27,953 bases of DNA. It comes from Zancudomyces culisetae (Eukaryota > Kickxellomycota > Harpellomycetes > Harpellales > Legeriomycetaceae). Location: assembly GCA_001969505.1 (NCBI GenBank), contig LSSK01001014.1:1-27953 (forward strand), given 5' to 3'. Under the pieces are notes generated by a model. The model did not search any database. It was not told the origin of the DNA and saw only the letters and a program-made list of their open reading frames with translations. The translations under genes and the position numbers were made by a program. The stretch's first letter is position 1, and the number at the start of each line of letters is the position of its first letter. This document shows positions 17,298 to 27,938 of the stretch, in pieces.

Positions 17298-17652
17298 TTC
17301 TATTACTGAGAATACCCAAGTATCCCTATGAACTCTCTATCTGTAAATATTATCAAAGCCAACCTGACCCAGTAAAAAAAGAAAAAAAACATCATATACT
17401 AGTTTGAAGCTGCAAACATAGGCCCAATACTTGACCATTGCCAAGTATTTTACTTTTTTTTTTTGTATCAGGGTGGTTCAAGATAATCTAGATAAATGCA
17501 GAATATTTATGGACTGTTTTTATTTATTTATGTATTTTTTAATTTGTAAAATGTTATCACGTTACATTCAAACTTTACCACAAAACCCAAGGAGGTTAAC
17601 AATGTTTTAAATAGTTTTTTTTAGCTATATTTTATTTTATTTTATTTTTGTT

Positions 17653-17722
17653 TTGATTTGGTTTGGTTTGATTTGGTTTGGTATGATTTGGTTTGGTATG
17701 ATTTGGTTTGGTTTGATTTGGA
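17653..17722. repeat. GATTTGGTTTG/GTATG tandem repeat
   Basis: Degenerate 5- and 10-bp tandem repeat of the pattern TTTGGTTTGGTATGA. It keeps a frame open on the plus strand by chance (repeated Met/Ile-Trp-Phe-Gly), which should not be called a gene. Confidence 0.8.
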
Positions 17723-17812
17723 CTGTCAAGACATGGCTAAGTAAACACACAAAACAAAGAGATACTATCAGCATAATACAACAACAACAACAACAAGTAT
17801 GTATACGCATAA

Positions 17813-20800
17813 TTAGGCAAACCGAGAATAAAAATCGCTACAAATATGGTTTGCCAAATTAGACAGATTATTATGTTCCAGACCATCAAAGAGCAGCTTG
17901 GGCATACGTGTACTAGGGGTAATATCCAATGCGATTAGATCTTGATACAAAACCAGTGCCTCAAGTGGTCGGTTATCACGAAACAGAGCGTAGATAAGGC
18001 ACTCAAACGTTTCTGGAGTCGGCAGCTGCCTTAGGTTGAAAAGTTCAGAGATAGCTCTAATCTCAAAGATATGATGTAAGCTGTCAGTTGCGATTGTGGT
18101 TGTGGTTGTGGTTGTGGCCATGCTAGGATCTGGATCTTTAAGATCGATTGGACTGTCCATGACACAATTATTCTGCGAGTATGACAACGAAGGTGACCTA
18201 CTATATTGGTGTCTATACCAAGGATTCGGTATTGAAGAAAAATACGCCAAATAATTATGCTCTTTGGCAATAGGTGTGTCAAGCGAGGAAGGTTCTGAGC
18301 GTGAGTGAGGGGATGGTTCATCACTACCACCGAGTACATGTACTGGCACAGTTAGAGGAACAGCTCTGCCTACCATGTGCAAGTATACATCAATCGCTAG
18401 CTCCAACCGACCATAAGAAGTCGCCTTTTCTATAAGCATGTTGTAGGTATGAGTATTCAAAAACAGGTTATGATACTCGCTGCTAGTTTTACCGGTGCCA
18501 TCAGTGCTACCAGTGTTTCCAGCTGTGATTTTTGCAAATAGAGCTGATGCCAATTCGTATTTAGAAAAGCTCAGCAAATTGATAACGGCTTGGGAAAACA
18601 TTGGAGCGGTTGGTGAGATGTTTGCATACTTTACCATATCGTTATACACAATATCTGCCCCTGCAAAATCACCAAACACAGAAAGGGCATCGAGAACCAA
18701 GTTATACAGCTCGCTGTCCAATGGGAAATCAGTTTCCACTAGGTATTCGTATATGCGGCGTGGATGGTCAGGATGCTCCAAAATATCATAGTTTAGGTGC
18801 GGTAATTTGGTAGCATCTAACTTTGAGCGCAAAAAATGTGTTCCCAGACTTGAAAATTGTATAAAGTCTTCGGTTTGTTGGTCAAGGCGTTTATGTGCGT
18901 AATTCCCAACCGTTATATATGACTTGAATAATATGTATAAAGTGAATGTGTTTGGTTCGATTTCTTTGAGCATAGTAGCTTTTCTAAATAGCGAAATTAA
19001 TAAATCATGATTGTATTGGCTGTAGGCATGTGACATTAATATGTTGATGTGCTCAATAGATAATACCGATTCATCCCTGTTCACAAGTGCGTTTTTGTAG
19101 GTCATATTCAGTTGCCCAAAATCCGTTGTCAAAAATACTTTGTACATGGCTGTATATATAGGAATTGTGGGAGAAAAGTCAGAATTATTAACCAAGTCGT
19201 TGAAGATTTTAATACAGGAATCTACATCTCTTGTCTTTGATAGCCCGTTAAGAAGTGTAGAATAAGTGATAATGTTTGGTTTGTTGGATGTCGAATTGGA
19301 TTTATTTTGTCCCATTTCGTAGAATATTTTGATAGCCAGCTCAGATTGTCCTAGCATAAGCATACTTTTGATCACCAGTGTAGAAAATGTAGTATCGATT
19401 AGTGCGTGTGTTCCTTTGTTGAATTTCAGACGTTTGTAGAAATTAATAATTGTTTGCGCCTGTGATTTTTTTTCGGCTTGTAAAGCTAACAACTCCCAGC
19501 TATCGGGATTATCACCAGAGTAGTGGGAATTATCATTATCATAACTCACCTGACCACCACACGTCTTGGGCTGTCCGCCATCTAATAGTACAGCTTCACT
19601 CTCGTCGCTAGAACTTTTTATTTTGGTAGGTAATAAATCGAATTTCTTGGTATGGCCTAGCAAAAAGTTGGTTACAGTAATGTGGTCAGGCACAACTCCG
19701 AGTCTTAAAAGTCCAAAAAGAATATCATATCCGAATTCAAACTGGTCGTTTTGGATCGCATGGTAAAACAGTGTATTCAATGTCATTGTCGAAAGAGAAA
19801 AGCTCTCGTACAGCTGGTATTTATTTACTTTGTAGTCCCGAGCACTAACACTGTTTTTTTTACCATTTACCAACGTGCAACTTTTTTCCGATAATAAAGA
19901 GTTTTTGCGCAAGTCAGCCCCTTGATCAATATCATCAATGAGATAGCGTGCATTTCTGTCCGCGCTGTCTTTGGTTGGCAATGTTTCAGCAGCCTTCAAT
20001 AGATTCTGCTGAATCCCAGAGTCATTGATTGTCCTGTAACGTTCCATGTATTTTAGCTCTCTAGCTACGCTAAAAAACTCTCCAAGAACTTTTTTCGCGT
20101 CTGAAATACCTAATTCGCTTTTATATCTCATATTCTCTGCATTTTGATGGCTCAATATCGCCTGTATTATCAAAGTATATGTTACAGCATTCTTTGAAAG
20201 AGTCTTTTTGACATCTGTAAATTTATCCATGTGTTTAAATACCCGGTACGCTAAATCAACCTCTCCCAAGTGGATGTGTGCAGATATCAAATGATTAGCC
20301 GTAATCGTATCTATCGCAATTCTAAATACATTCTTGTCAGATTTCTCTCTGCGAGTATAAACGGTGTTGCCATTGTCCACATTTGTAATTTTATTTCTAA
20401 AATCGATAAGGTGTGTCGATTGTGTCTGATCAATGTTAACATCCAAGGCATAGTATACAGCGTGAACCAACTGTCGGTACGATTGTAGTTCGTTTAGCGC
20501 GTTCAGGTAGCTATTAAAAATAAATGAAGACTCGATTGGTTGTCCCGTCATCAGCACATTTTCCACTATTTCTACTATTTTCTCATGTACTCCGTGGCTA
20601 CACTTGCCGGTACTATTCTGAGGTTTATTGTCCGACTCGCTACTTGCGCTCTTGCCTCTCAAGACCATCCCCATTGTTCTATCCTGATCAAATCGTTTTA
20701 GGACTTCGATCAACAGTACTACCGCAGGTTCACAAAGCTGTTTAAGCAACTCATCTCTATTATCATGGTGGCTGATAGCTTGGTATATGTTCCATGAGGT

Positions 20801-22060
20801 TTCAACAAAATTACTGATCCCCCTTTCACCTAGCAATGCGTTCTTTGTGATAAGTTTTTTAATCATTTTGTCTACTTTTTGTCCTAAAAATACAATTTCA
20901 CCATCTTTTTTATCAATAGTGCTTAAAGTAAGAGGATAGTTGTTCTTGGACAGCATTCGTTCGATGTGACGCTGTGTAGATATAAGCCTTTTGTCAAATA
21001 ATAGTGGAAATCCACTAAGCAACCGTTCAAGTTGGATTACTAGTTCATGTTTGGCGCTGGAATTAGTAGGCAGTCCTTTACTGGTATTACAATCGTTTTG
21101 AGCTAACTGTTGCAGTTGCAGTTGCTGCAAGTATCTACCGTTTACCGATACAAGTCCACTGCTCAAATTCCTTGAGTGATAGGTAGTTCGTTCCTTAAAC
21201 TTTCTACCAATTTTGTTATAATTGTCATAGTGTTCATTAGAAACATCATGTTTTTTACCAGGGATGTCGAGTGTTTCGTCCTTATAACCCTTCATCGTTT
21301 TACTCTGGCTATGGTTTTGAACCTGGCCCTGGCCTTGATCCTGTTTTACACGTATATCTGCATCTTTTTGAAAATGATTAGCTGCTTCCAAATTTTTTCG
21401 CTGATCTATAGCCTTTTCCAGTCCTGATTCTTTATGTTTTTTCATATCAATCATTTCCGAACTCTCATTGCTGTGTTTTTTGGTTTTGTTGGGACTTTTC
21501 ATTACACTTCTTAAATATCGCCAGTAGCCGCCATTGTTACCGGTAAAAGATACAAAATTATCGGAAAAATCAATCATTTTAATCAAAAAATCTTCGGGTT
21601 GGTCATTTTGTAGAGATAGTTCTGCTCGTAGAATGTCTTGATTTTCATGTGGTTCGCTGCCAAGAAAAATGGGATGCTGAAATTCAGAATGCAGCGACTT
21701 TATTTTACAAACTTTGTCGCTGGGTTGGCACTTTACAGGCTGTTCAGCATGATTAATATTGATATGACCATCGTTCTTCGATTCATCAATTGTCTTTTTG
21801 TGTTCTGAATCTGATATTTTCTTCAAGGTTGAAAACCGCCTAGAAACAATCTTTGTACTGGTGACATTATGATACAATTTTTGTCCTACTTCTTGCCTGT
21901 ATACTGGTTGCTGAAATAATGTCATATAGTATGGGACATACCTCCGATGACTGTTCAAGGTATTTTTGACTGCGGATTTATGTCTAATTATACCGCTATT
22001 TAAGTGTGTTTGGTTTGGAAAAAGCCGATGAAATCTGGTAAATTTTGGTTGTGATAACAT
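17813..22060 (-). CDS. Large mitochondrial PPR protein
   Basis: A 1415-residue protein with about nine recognisable pentatricopeptide repeats. Examples lie near 583-640, 757-792 (TLNTLFYHAIQN...LLRLGVVPD), 890-916, 929-965 (ITYSTLLNGLSKTRD), 1004-1037, 1115-1178, 1202-1230 (HTYNMLIEKATSYGRLELA) and 1348-1382 (TFECLIYALFRDNRPLEAL). PPR helical pairs bind RNA. The N-terminus (MLSQPKFTRFHRLFPN, rich in Arg/Lys/Ser and free of acidic residues for about 50 residues) looks like a mitochondrial presequence, so a role in mitochondrial mRNA stability, processing or translation is likely. Residues 200-330 are polar and disordered, with Gln repeats, and a Thr run lies near 1316-1322. Its length and widely spaced repeats do not let me match it to one named yeast PPR protein such as Pet309 or Dmr1. 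Confidence 0.75.
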   Translation of the reverse strand: MLSQPKFTRFHRLFPNQTHLNSGIIRHKSAVKNTLNSHRRYVPYYMTLFQQPVYRQEVGQKLYHNVTSTKIVSRRFSTLKKISDSEHKKTIDESKNDGHININHAEQPVKCQPSDKVCKIKSLHSEFQHPIFLGSEPHENQDILRAELSLQNDQPEDFLIKMIDFSDNFVSFTGNNGGYWRYLRSVMKSPNKTKKHSNESSEMIDMKKHKESGLEKAIDQRKNLEAANHFQKDADIRVKQDQGQGQVQNHSQSKTMKGYKDETLDIPGKKHDVSNEHYDNYNKIGRKFKERTTYHSRNLSSGLVSVNGRYLQQLQLQQLAQNDCNTSKGLPTNSSAKHELVIQLERLLSGFPLLFDKRLISTQRHIERMLSKNNYPLTLSTIDKKDGEIVFLGQKVDKMIKKLITKNALLGERGISNFVETSWNIYQAISHHDNRDELLKQLCEPAVVLLIEVLKRFDQDRTMGMVLRGKSASSESDNKPQNSTGKCSHGVHEKIVEIVENVLMTGQPIESSFIFNSYLNALNELQSYRQLVHAVYYALDVNIDQTQSTHLIDFRNKITNVDNGNTVYTRREKSDKNVFRIAIDTITANHLISAHIHLGEVDLAYRVFKHMDKFTDVKKTLSKNAVTYTLIIQAILSHQNAENMRYKSELGISDAKKVLGEFFSVARELKYMERYRTINDSGIQQNLLKAAETLPTKDSADRNARYLIDDIDQGADLRKNSLLSEKSCTLVNGKKNSVSARDYKVNKYQLYESFSLSTMTLNTLFYHAIQNDQFEFGYDILFGLLRLGVVPDHITVTNFLLGHTKKFDLLPTKIKSSSDESEAVLLDGGQPKTCGGQVSYDNDNSHYSGDNPDSWELLALQAEKKSQAQTIINFYKRLKFNKGTHALIDTTFSTLVIKSMLMLGQSELAIKIFYEMGQNKSNSTSNKPNIITYSTLLNGLSKTRDVDSCIKIFNDLVNNSDFSPTIPIYTAMYKVFLTTDFGQLNMTYKNALVNRDESVLSIEHINILMSHAYSQYNHDLLISLFRKATMLKEIEPNTFTLYILFKSYITVGNYAHKRLDQQTEDFIQFSSLGTHFLRSKLDATKLPHLNYDILEHPDHPRRIYEYLVETDFPLDSELYNLVLDALSVFGDFAGADIVYNDMVKYANISPTAPMFSQAVINLLSFSKYELASALFAKITAGNTGSTDGTGKTSSEYHNLFLNTHTYNMLIEKATSYGRLELAIDVYLHMVGRAVPLTVPVHVLGGSDEPSPHSRSEPSSLDTPIAKEHNYLAYFSSIPNPWYRHQYSRSPSLSYSQNNCVMDSPIDLKDPDPSMATTTTTTTIATDSLHHIFEIRAISELFNLRQLPTPETFECLIYALFRDNRPLEALVLYQDLIALDITPSTRMPKLLFDGLEHNNLSNLANHICSDFYSRFA

Positions 22061-22565
22061 TTCTAATCTAGTATAAAGTATATAAAGTAAATTTTATGGA
22101 TGGTATTTAGTTGGCCATTGTTTTAGGTGTGTCAGTCTACAATACAACGGTTACCTTTTATTATTCAGTATATTTTTGTATTTAGCAATAGAGAATACAC
22201 TAGTGAAATATTAAATGGATACTGATCAAAAGTTCTATTCACAAGAAATCAAACCCGATTGGCTGAGAAATATAAAAAAATTTCATCTTGTTTTTCTTGT
22301 CTTGGGATTAGCTACGTGAAAATGTCGAAATTCAAACTCTAAATAGGCAGGAATCATTCAGCATTCTCAGCATCAACAGTGCAGCTAGGCCCCACTACTG
22401 GCCTACCGATCGCCTGACTCACACCACTCCCACACCACTCCCACACTCACTTGTGTTTTTTATCTGTGTATTCAGCTAAGTAAGTATAGAATAAAAAACT
22501 AAAGAGAAAAAAAAAAGAAAAAGAAAATAGGCGTGGCAAGGGTTAAATATGAAGCAAAATGTAGC
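22061..22565. other. PPR gene promoter and OSH 3' end
   Basis: 505 bp between two minus-strand genes. It contains a less AT-rich patch (about 22345-22450) with two copies of CACACCACTCC and an inverted repeat TAGGCC...GGCCTA (about 22385-22405), a plausible upstream regulatory region. TATAAAG motifs lie close to the PPR start (about 22074-22087). No ORF was seen. Confidence 0.5.
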
Positions 22566-25500
22566 TTAAAAGATATCCGAGATATCATTCCATTCAACAT
22601 CAGCACTTCCAGAAGATACCAGGTTAGAGACTCGTTCACGTTCCGCCCAGTACTCACCCGTAAACTTCCAGTATGACTCGCCAGTATCGGCATCAACATC
22701 TTGGACAAACCACCGCTGTTTATGTGGAGCAAGTCGACCAGACTCTCGATCACGTCTGACTGCGCGCTGTTTTTCCTCCAAACGATTTTTTTCAATATCT
22801 GCTCGGTCGTAGTCTTCCGACTCCATGCATTTCTGGTCAGGTCGGAAGCGAGAGTCGGTGGGGCACAGATATTTCTTGAGGTGGTCGGGAATGTAGTTCA
22901 GGGACGCAGCAAACTCAGTTAGGTTGTAGCCAATCGGAACAGGGGGAGAAGGGTTCTTTTTCCACAGGACAAACGGTTTCTTGGGGAATCGAAAAGCATT
23001 GGCGTGTTCACCAGTGGCCGAGCCAACACACGCACGTGGGTAAGAGCTGATATTAGTTTCCAGCGAGCTGTTGATAAAAGTGTCGTCAACAGCATCTTTT
23101 TCATTGAATGCAGACGTAGCGGTTTTATCGTCAACAGGCTTGGCAAAGATCGAAGAAGTCCATCTCCCAAGAATCAGATGGGTTTTTTTACCAGCCCTGT
23201 TTTTGGCACAGCCTTCAACTTTATATTTGGTATCGCCGGTCCAACCTGCAGTCTTGAATGTCAGCTCAGTAGCGTCACCAGAGTTTATGTTTTTAACAAC
23301 CATGTCTCCGTATGCCTCTAGCCAGAATGAACCGGTAATAATCCCGTTGACTGACGTAGGAAGTTTCTTAAACACATAGTGCTCCACAAAATAGCCTTCC
23401 TTCTCGTTTATATCTGGCTGTTTTACATAATTTCCAAGCGATGCTTCTTCGTCGTTCTTTAAAAACGCCAAAGGAACCTTGAGAAACACGTGGCACATAC
23501 AGTTCGGGTCAATATCCAAAGATTTGCCAGTGAATCTAGAAGCGATCACAGTGTCAGCGTGATAGGTGTAGTTTTCAGCCTCTACCCAAAAGGCTGAAGT
23601 TGGGGGATGATGAAGAACCTGTTCCGAAAATGCTCTGTACTTTTTATCTGGCCTGACATACTCAAAGGTTTCACCCAAGAGTGGATTGAATGGTTTGGAA
23701 ATGCGTCCAACTGCAGATGAATACGAGCTCAAGGCAAACGCAGCAACCAACATTGTACGATCAGAGCTCTTTGGAAACTTGGATGCGACATCAAGGAAGT
23801 GTTCATATTCCATATCCTCTGTAAACCGCTGCAAAAACGACGTAGGCTCATTGAAGTAAACTGGAATGGAGATCTTGGTAAGATCCTTTCCAATAGCACT
23901 TTTGATGATGCTCCACAAGTTCAGCGAAGGCTTCTTTCCTGTGAGCACAGGAAGTTTCTTTCTCACATCTATGGGCAAATACCCCGCAAGATCGTATGCA
24001 GTAATTTTACTTTCTGCTGTAACTACATGTGCTCCAGTCGCTGAAACCGGTGGTTGTACTATTTCGGCCTCTGTTAGCCCTTTGCTGACCCATGACGCCT
24101 CTTCTGCTGTCTGTGCAAACTCTTCCTCAGCATCAAGAAACTCATCTTCTTCTGACTCCTCGGTCAACTCAGCCCCCCCTTCTTTCGCCACAGCCTCAGC
24201 TTCAGGTACGCCTGCTAGTTGCTCTTTTGAAGTTCCCAAAGTCAATTTATGGTACTGTGTTTTGGCTCTAATAAACTGCTTTGTTACCTCCTGTGTATCA
24301 AGTACAGCTGACTGTAGACTGTCTGCTAATACATCTATCCTACTTGACTCTGATTCAAGTTTTTTCTTGAGAAGCGCTGCCATTTTGCTATGCAAACTAT
24401 ACATTGTCGAAAGACAGTTGCTCAGCTCCTGTGACACCATTGCCAAAAGCTCGGCTTTCTTTTGTATCATGCCTACACTAAGCTCCTCCTCCTTAACATT
24501 TTTCAGTGACTCCACAATGTAGTCCATTATGTCCATCTGACTTTCCATAAGCCCATAGCTTGTAACGTATTGATCCTCGTACATTCCTTCTTCCAACATT
24601 TCTAGCGAATCCTCATTGTCAACATATCCATTCCCTGTATCTGCTGTAGTGATTGATTCTTCGTATTCCTCATAAATGCTCATCTCCCCCTCTCCATCAT
24701 CAGGTCTCCCTCTACTACGAGATCTTTTACTTTTAATCTTGTTTAAAGCTGTGGACGATACCCCCTTTATCTTTTGTCTCAATAACCGAGATTTCCTGTG
24801 ATCATTGCTGTCCACTTCCAGCTCCCCAATTTTTGGTGAAAGACTCAAACTGATTTTTGAACTCAAAGGCTGTAGGCCTTCTCCAAGATCACTAACAACC
24901 GCATTACTCTGATATTGAAAAGGTTGGTGATCTCCTCCTTGTTTAATAGAGGCCGCTTCAAGTTTCTGAGTCACAGCGCTCTTAGTATCGAATTCTCTCT
25001 TTGCAAACCCTTCCGATGGGGTCTCTGGGGTACTTTCGTTGCTCGAAAACCCTTTTCTGTTGATATCAGCACTGTAGGGCGTAGCGACCTTTAGTGGAAC
25101 ATCATGTTTGGATGCCCAGTATTTTGACAAGTTCATAGCATGAACCCACTGTTTGGCTTCTATTTCTGACTTGGCCTTTAGTTGGAGCTTGCTGAACCCC
25201 TTAATGTTTACTTCAAAGCACTTTTTATCCTTTGTTGATAGCGTTATCTGTGCATTCTTCAAAAACAATGCACCTCTGCAAGAGTTGATCGTACTTTTCC
25301 TATCCTTAAAATACGAAAGCACTCCCGAATCAAGCTCAAACCATCGCGTTTTGTATCCCACTGCATAGTTGCCCCACTTTTCCAACGATCCGCTGCATTT
25401 TGGTGCCATTCCAACTTCAATTCCGCTCAATCCTCCCATAAATGCCTGCCCAAATAATTGTTGAATCGCTGGCATCTTTGCATAATCTTGTGCTGTCTTG

Positions 25501-26404
25501 TGTTGATCATCCACCAAATACATATTAGCTCCCTTTTTTATACACCAAGTTGCAAGTTCAAGGTTGTTGTCCTTGGCAGCATAATGAAGGAGTGTTTTTT
25601 TGTTTTCCGGATCCTGCGCTAAAACGTTGATCCTTTTTTCTGCAAGCTCATTATTCATCATTCCCTCCAGCCCTTTTACATCGTTTGCCTTTGCAAACTC
25701 AATCATCATCTTGGTAAACTTTTTTACCTCGACATCTGCATGCTGTTTCAATATCTCCATGATAGACTCGGATGTACAAAGCTCAAACACATCCTTGTTA
25801 TCTTTGTTTTTGATGGTATAATCAGCCCCTGCATTAAGCAAAGAAATCACTACATCCTTTCTACCAAATTTTACAGCACAATGTAATGGTGTCATTCCCA
25901 TAGAATCCTTGGCATCAACAGCCAACTTTGGAGTCTCTAAAGATAATAGATGCTCGACTATTTGTGGCTCGGCACATCGTGCAGCCAAATGAAGTGGTGT
26001 GGAGATTTTGAAAACGGAATCCACCCCAGATAAAGTCTCACTACTACTTTCGGTTTTTTTGCTCTTTGCGTATTTATCGTGTATTGTCATCCATTTTATA
26101 ACTATATCGTCTATCTTCTCGGTGTCACCTATTTTCCAGGTTAAAATACATATTTTTTTTGTTAGACATTGTACAAGAGTTCAAAAAAAGATCAGTTGAA
26201 ATGTACTACTCATAGCCGAAAACATTCCCTTACCTTCTTTAAATGCCTTTAGAATACGGATATATCTCTCTGTATCTCCGACTATTCATTTAGTAGTTTT
26301 GATTAATTTTTTAAAACTTATTAGATGAAAACAAATGGTATGGTCTTACCTCCGCATGACTCTTGAGTCACTTCGATTTTCGGCTTTTCTACGCTTTCTG
26401 GCAT
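22566..26404 (-). CDS. OSH1/OSH2-type oxysterol-binding protein, spliced
   Basis: Spliced as 26404-26350, 26281-26234 and 26128-22566, giving 1221 residues, 47 more than the open frame starting at 26090. Domains in 1221 numbering: ankyrin repeats (about 30-240; TPLHLAARC, TPLHCAVKFGR, TLLHYAAKD), PH domain (about 278-372; GSLEKWGNY...RWFELDSGVLSYFKD), an FFAT-like motif EEDEFLDAEEEF (about 694-705) that would bind the ER protein VAP/Scs2, and a lipid-transfer ORD (about 759-1175) with LLGETFEYV and EQVLHHPP (870-877). The architecture equals yeast Osh1/Osh2, which exchange sterol and PI4P at ER contact sites. The family signature is normally EQVSHHPP, so Leu replaces Ser here. The upstream exons were chosen because they join in phase to an ATG with a good context, restore an ILKAFKEGDTEKID helix before the ankyrins, and use GTAAGA/GTAAGG and TAG splice sites. 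Confidence 0.9.
26129..26233 (-). other. Predicted intron 2 of OSH gene
   Basis: 105-bp intron on the minus strand: GTAAGG at the 5' end, TAG at the 3' end, and a CTAAC possible branch site inside. Removing it joins GAAG to GTGAC in phase (Glu-Gly-Asp). It contains stop codons in the frame, so the exons cannot be read through. Confidence 0.8.
26282..26349 (-). other. Predicted intron 1 of OSH gene
   Basis: 68-bp intron on the minus strand: GTAAGA at the 5' end, TAG at the 3' end, and TACTAA just 7 bases before the final AG. This close branch-to-acceptor spacing recalls introns of Yarrowia-like yeasts. Splicing joins an 18-codon first exon starting at ATG 26404-26402 to the 48-bp second exon. 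Confidence 0.75.
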
Positions 26405-27111
26405 ATTTAGCTAGAAATAACCATACGTTAGTAAGAATACTTTATTGTAACTTTGTCTATTTATCAAGTTTCAAGTATAAATATTATACATCAAGTTCGC
26501 ATCCAAAAAGCCAAATATACCACCTGAGCTTAAAATATATAAAAATAAAATGAACCTTAGGTTTGTTTGTGTGGTTTGAATTTGAGCATCCTGGAATTAT
26601 AGCTTTTACCGAGACTGGCAAATAAAAGCATTGCAGAAAGAGCAACCCCTGTTTTCCATTTCCATTTCCATTTCCGCTTATTCTAAAAATTGGGTACTTT
26701 CCCAATTTTTTTCCAATTACATAATTTCTAAATAAAAGTGCTGGGAATTCATCGCGAATTTTATTTTCAAATGCTAATTCTAGCAAATTGGGGAATCAGG
26801 AATTGGCTCCATGCCATTTATCTTTTTTTGGGTATAGCAAGTAACAGGAAATTAACTCTTCCGCCACCAAGGCAAGATTGGCTTGTAAAATTGCCTCTAC
26901 ATTTTCCTGCTTTAGTATATGCCCAGCTAATATCTATTTTTAGCGCGTTTGAGTTGATCCTGGTTGGTTGGTTGGCAGATTGGGAGGATGAGAATTAAAG
27001 GAGTGAGGAAAATACAAATATAAACAGGCGTATGGGAAACGTGTATATAGTGGGGAAGAGGTTGGGGATGCGAGGGGGGGATCATTTGAATAACAATAAA
27101 CAAGCGCCAAA
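26405..27111. other. OSH promoter region with hexamer repeat
   Basis: About 700 bp upstream of the OSH start (minus strand). It carries four TTTCCA/TTTCCG hexamers (26653-26676) and a G-rich patch (about 27050-27082). Several short frames (26484-26786 minus, 26738-26998 plus, 26927-27160 minus) have no recognisable content and overlap one another, so none is called. Confidence 0.5.
26653..26676. repeat. TTTCCA hexamer repeat
   Basis: Four tandem hexamers, the last ending in G. On the minus strand these are GGAAAT/CGGAAA units about 250 bp upstream of the OSH ATG, so they could be binding sites in the promoter. No specific factor is assigned. Confidence 0.8.
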
Positions 27112-27282
27112 ATGTGGACAAATAATTTACGTGCTCTCCGCTCTGTTCACCAAATAACAAGCAGTACTACAAATCCAGTATCGGTTAAATTTCTTGCAGA
27201 GATCATTAATGCGGAAAGTAGTACAACTTTACAGGCAAGGATATCATGTTGGAAGAATAATTTCCCAGCAAATAATAGTTAA
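27112..27282 (+). CDS. Possible small mitochondrial-type protein, 56 aa
   Basis: A 56-codon frame starting in good context (CCAAAATGTGG, A at -3). The N-terminus MWTNNLRALRSVHQITSSTT has Arg, Ser and Thr and no acidic residue before residue 30, as in a mitochondrial presequence, and the frame ends cleanly with TAA. It is the only plus-strand gene candidate in the right half of the window and lies head to head with the OSH gene. I recognise no family. It may be a complete small protein, a first exon whose later exons I could not find, or chance. Confidence 0.3.
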   Translation: MWTNNLRALRSVHQITSSTTNPVSVKFLAEIINAESSTTLQARISCWKNNFPANNS

Positions 27283-27938
27283 TTTTATACTGTGTTAAAA
27301 CTTCAACTCAGGAGTAGATGCAGGCACCATTATCCTCTTAATATAATAGTAACTGGTCCAAAGAAAACTAATCGGGTTGCACAGCAAAATTCATCATTTT
27401 TATTTCCCATTCAAATTGAGCAAGCATGATTTTATCAAAAAACAATGAGGAGAGAAATTCATGAAAACTACACACAATTGCTATACTTTGTCATGAGAGG
27501 GTTTTTAAAGCTCATTTTTGTCAATTTACTGACCCAAACTCGACTTGTAACGAGAATCTAGTTGATATTTTGATATACTATATAATATAGCTTTTATCTG
27601 TTCTAAAGACATCATTTTTCATGATGCTCGGATATGATCACCTGCTAGCTAAAACCCAACATATACAACAAGTGTAGCAATACAGGTCTAATTATCTATT
27701 TTTTTTGCGTGCTGTTGAATGTTTTCTGTTTTTAGAACGAATTTTCACTCTACTTAGGAAATATATTCAGTTATGGGTAGAAAGACGTAGCTACTAAACT
27801 CTAATTTAAAAGGCAATGTTTATCGGAATCAGCTCTATTACACATGAATAACACAAAACAAATAACAAATGAAATAAACCATAAAGTGAAAAAAATAAAC
27901 ATCGGTATACCACAATCCTATCAGTTATGAACTCCTCT
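27283..27938. other. AT-rich terminal stretch, nothing recognised
   Basis: About 650 bp of AT-rich sequence with stops in all frames and no tRNA, repeat or coding signal seen. Confidence 0.55.

Larger units (their letters stand above)
16467..17812. other. Long upstream region of the kinase gene
   Basis: 1.35 kb between the start of the kinase and the stop of the PPR gene, both minus strand. The part next to the kinase is dominated by T/A runs. Further out lie a G-quadruplex motif (17282-17297), a GATTTGGTTTG-type repeat (about 17653-17722) and a short CAA repeat (about 17779-17796). No credible ORF or RNA gene was found. The size suggests a complex kinase promoter plus the PPR 3' UTR. Confidence 0.6.

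Noticed and set aside
17653-17862. Plus-strand frame with repeated Trp-Phe-Gly
   Set aside because: Arises entirely from the GATTTGGTTTG simple repeat.
23866-24522. 218-codon plus-strand frame, Ser-rich
   Set aside because: Fully antisense to the OSH coding region with its acidic and coiled-coil part; no domain seen, whereas the minus strand is clearly coding.
26075-26094. Overlapping upstream ATG (six-codon uORF) before the OSH long frame
   Set aside because: Once the two 5' introns are accepted this ATG is internal to exon 3 and out of frame, so it has no regulatory role to explain.
26484-27160. Several 72-100-codon frames upstream of OSH
   Set aside because: They overlap each other on both strands and include repeat-derived stretches (Gly-Asn from TTTCCA); none has a recognisable domain.
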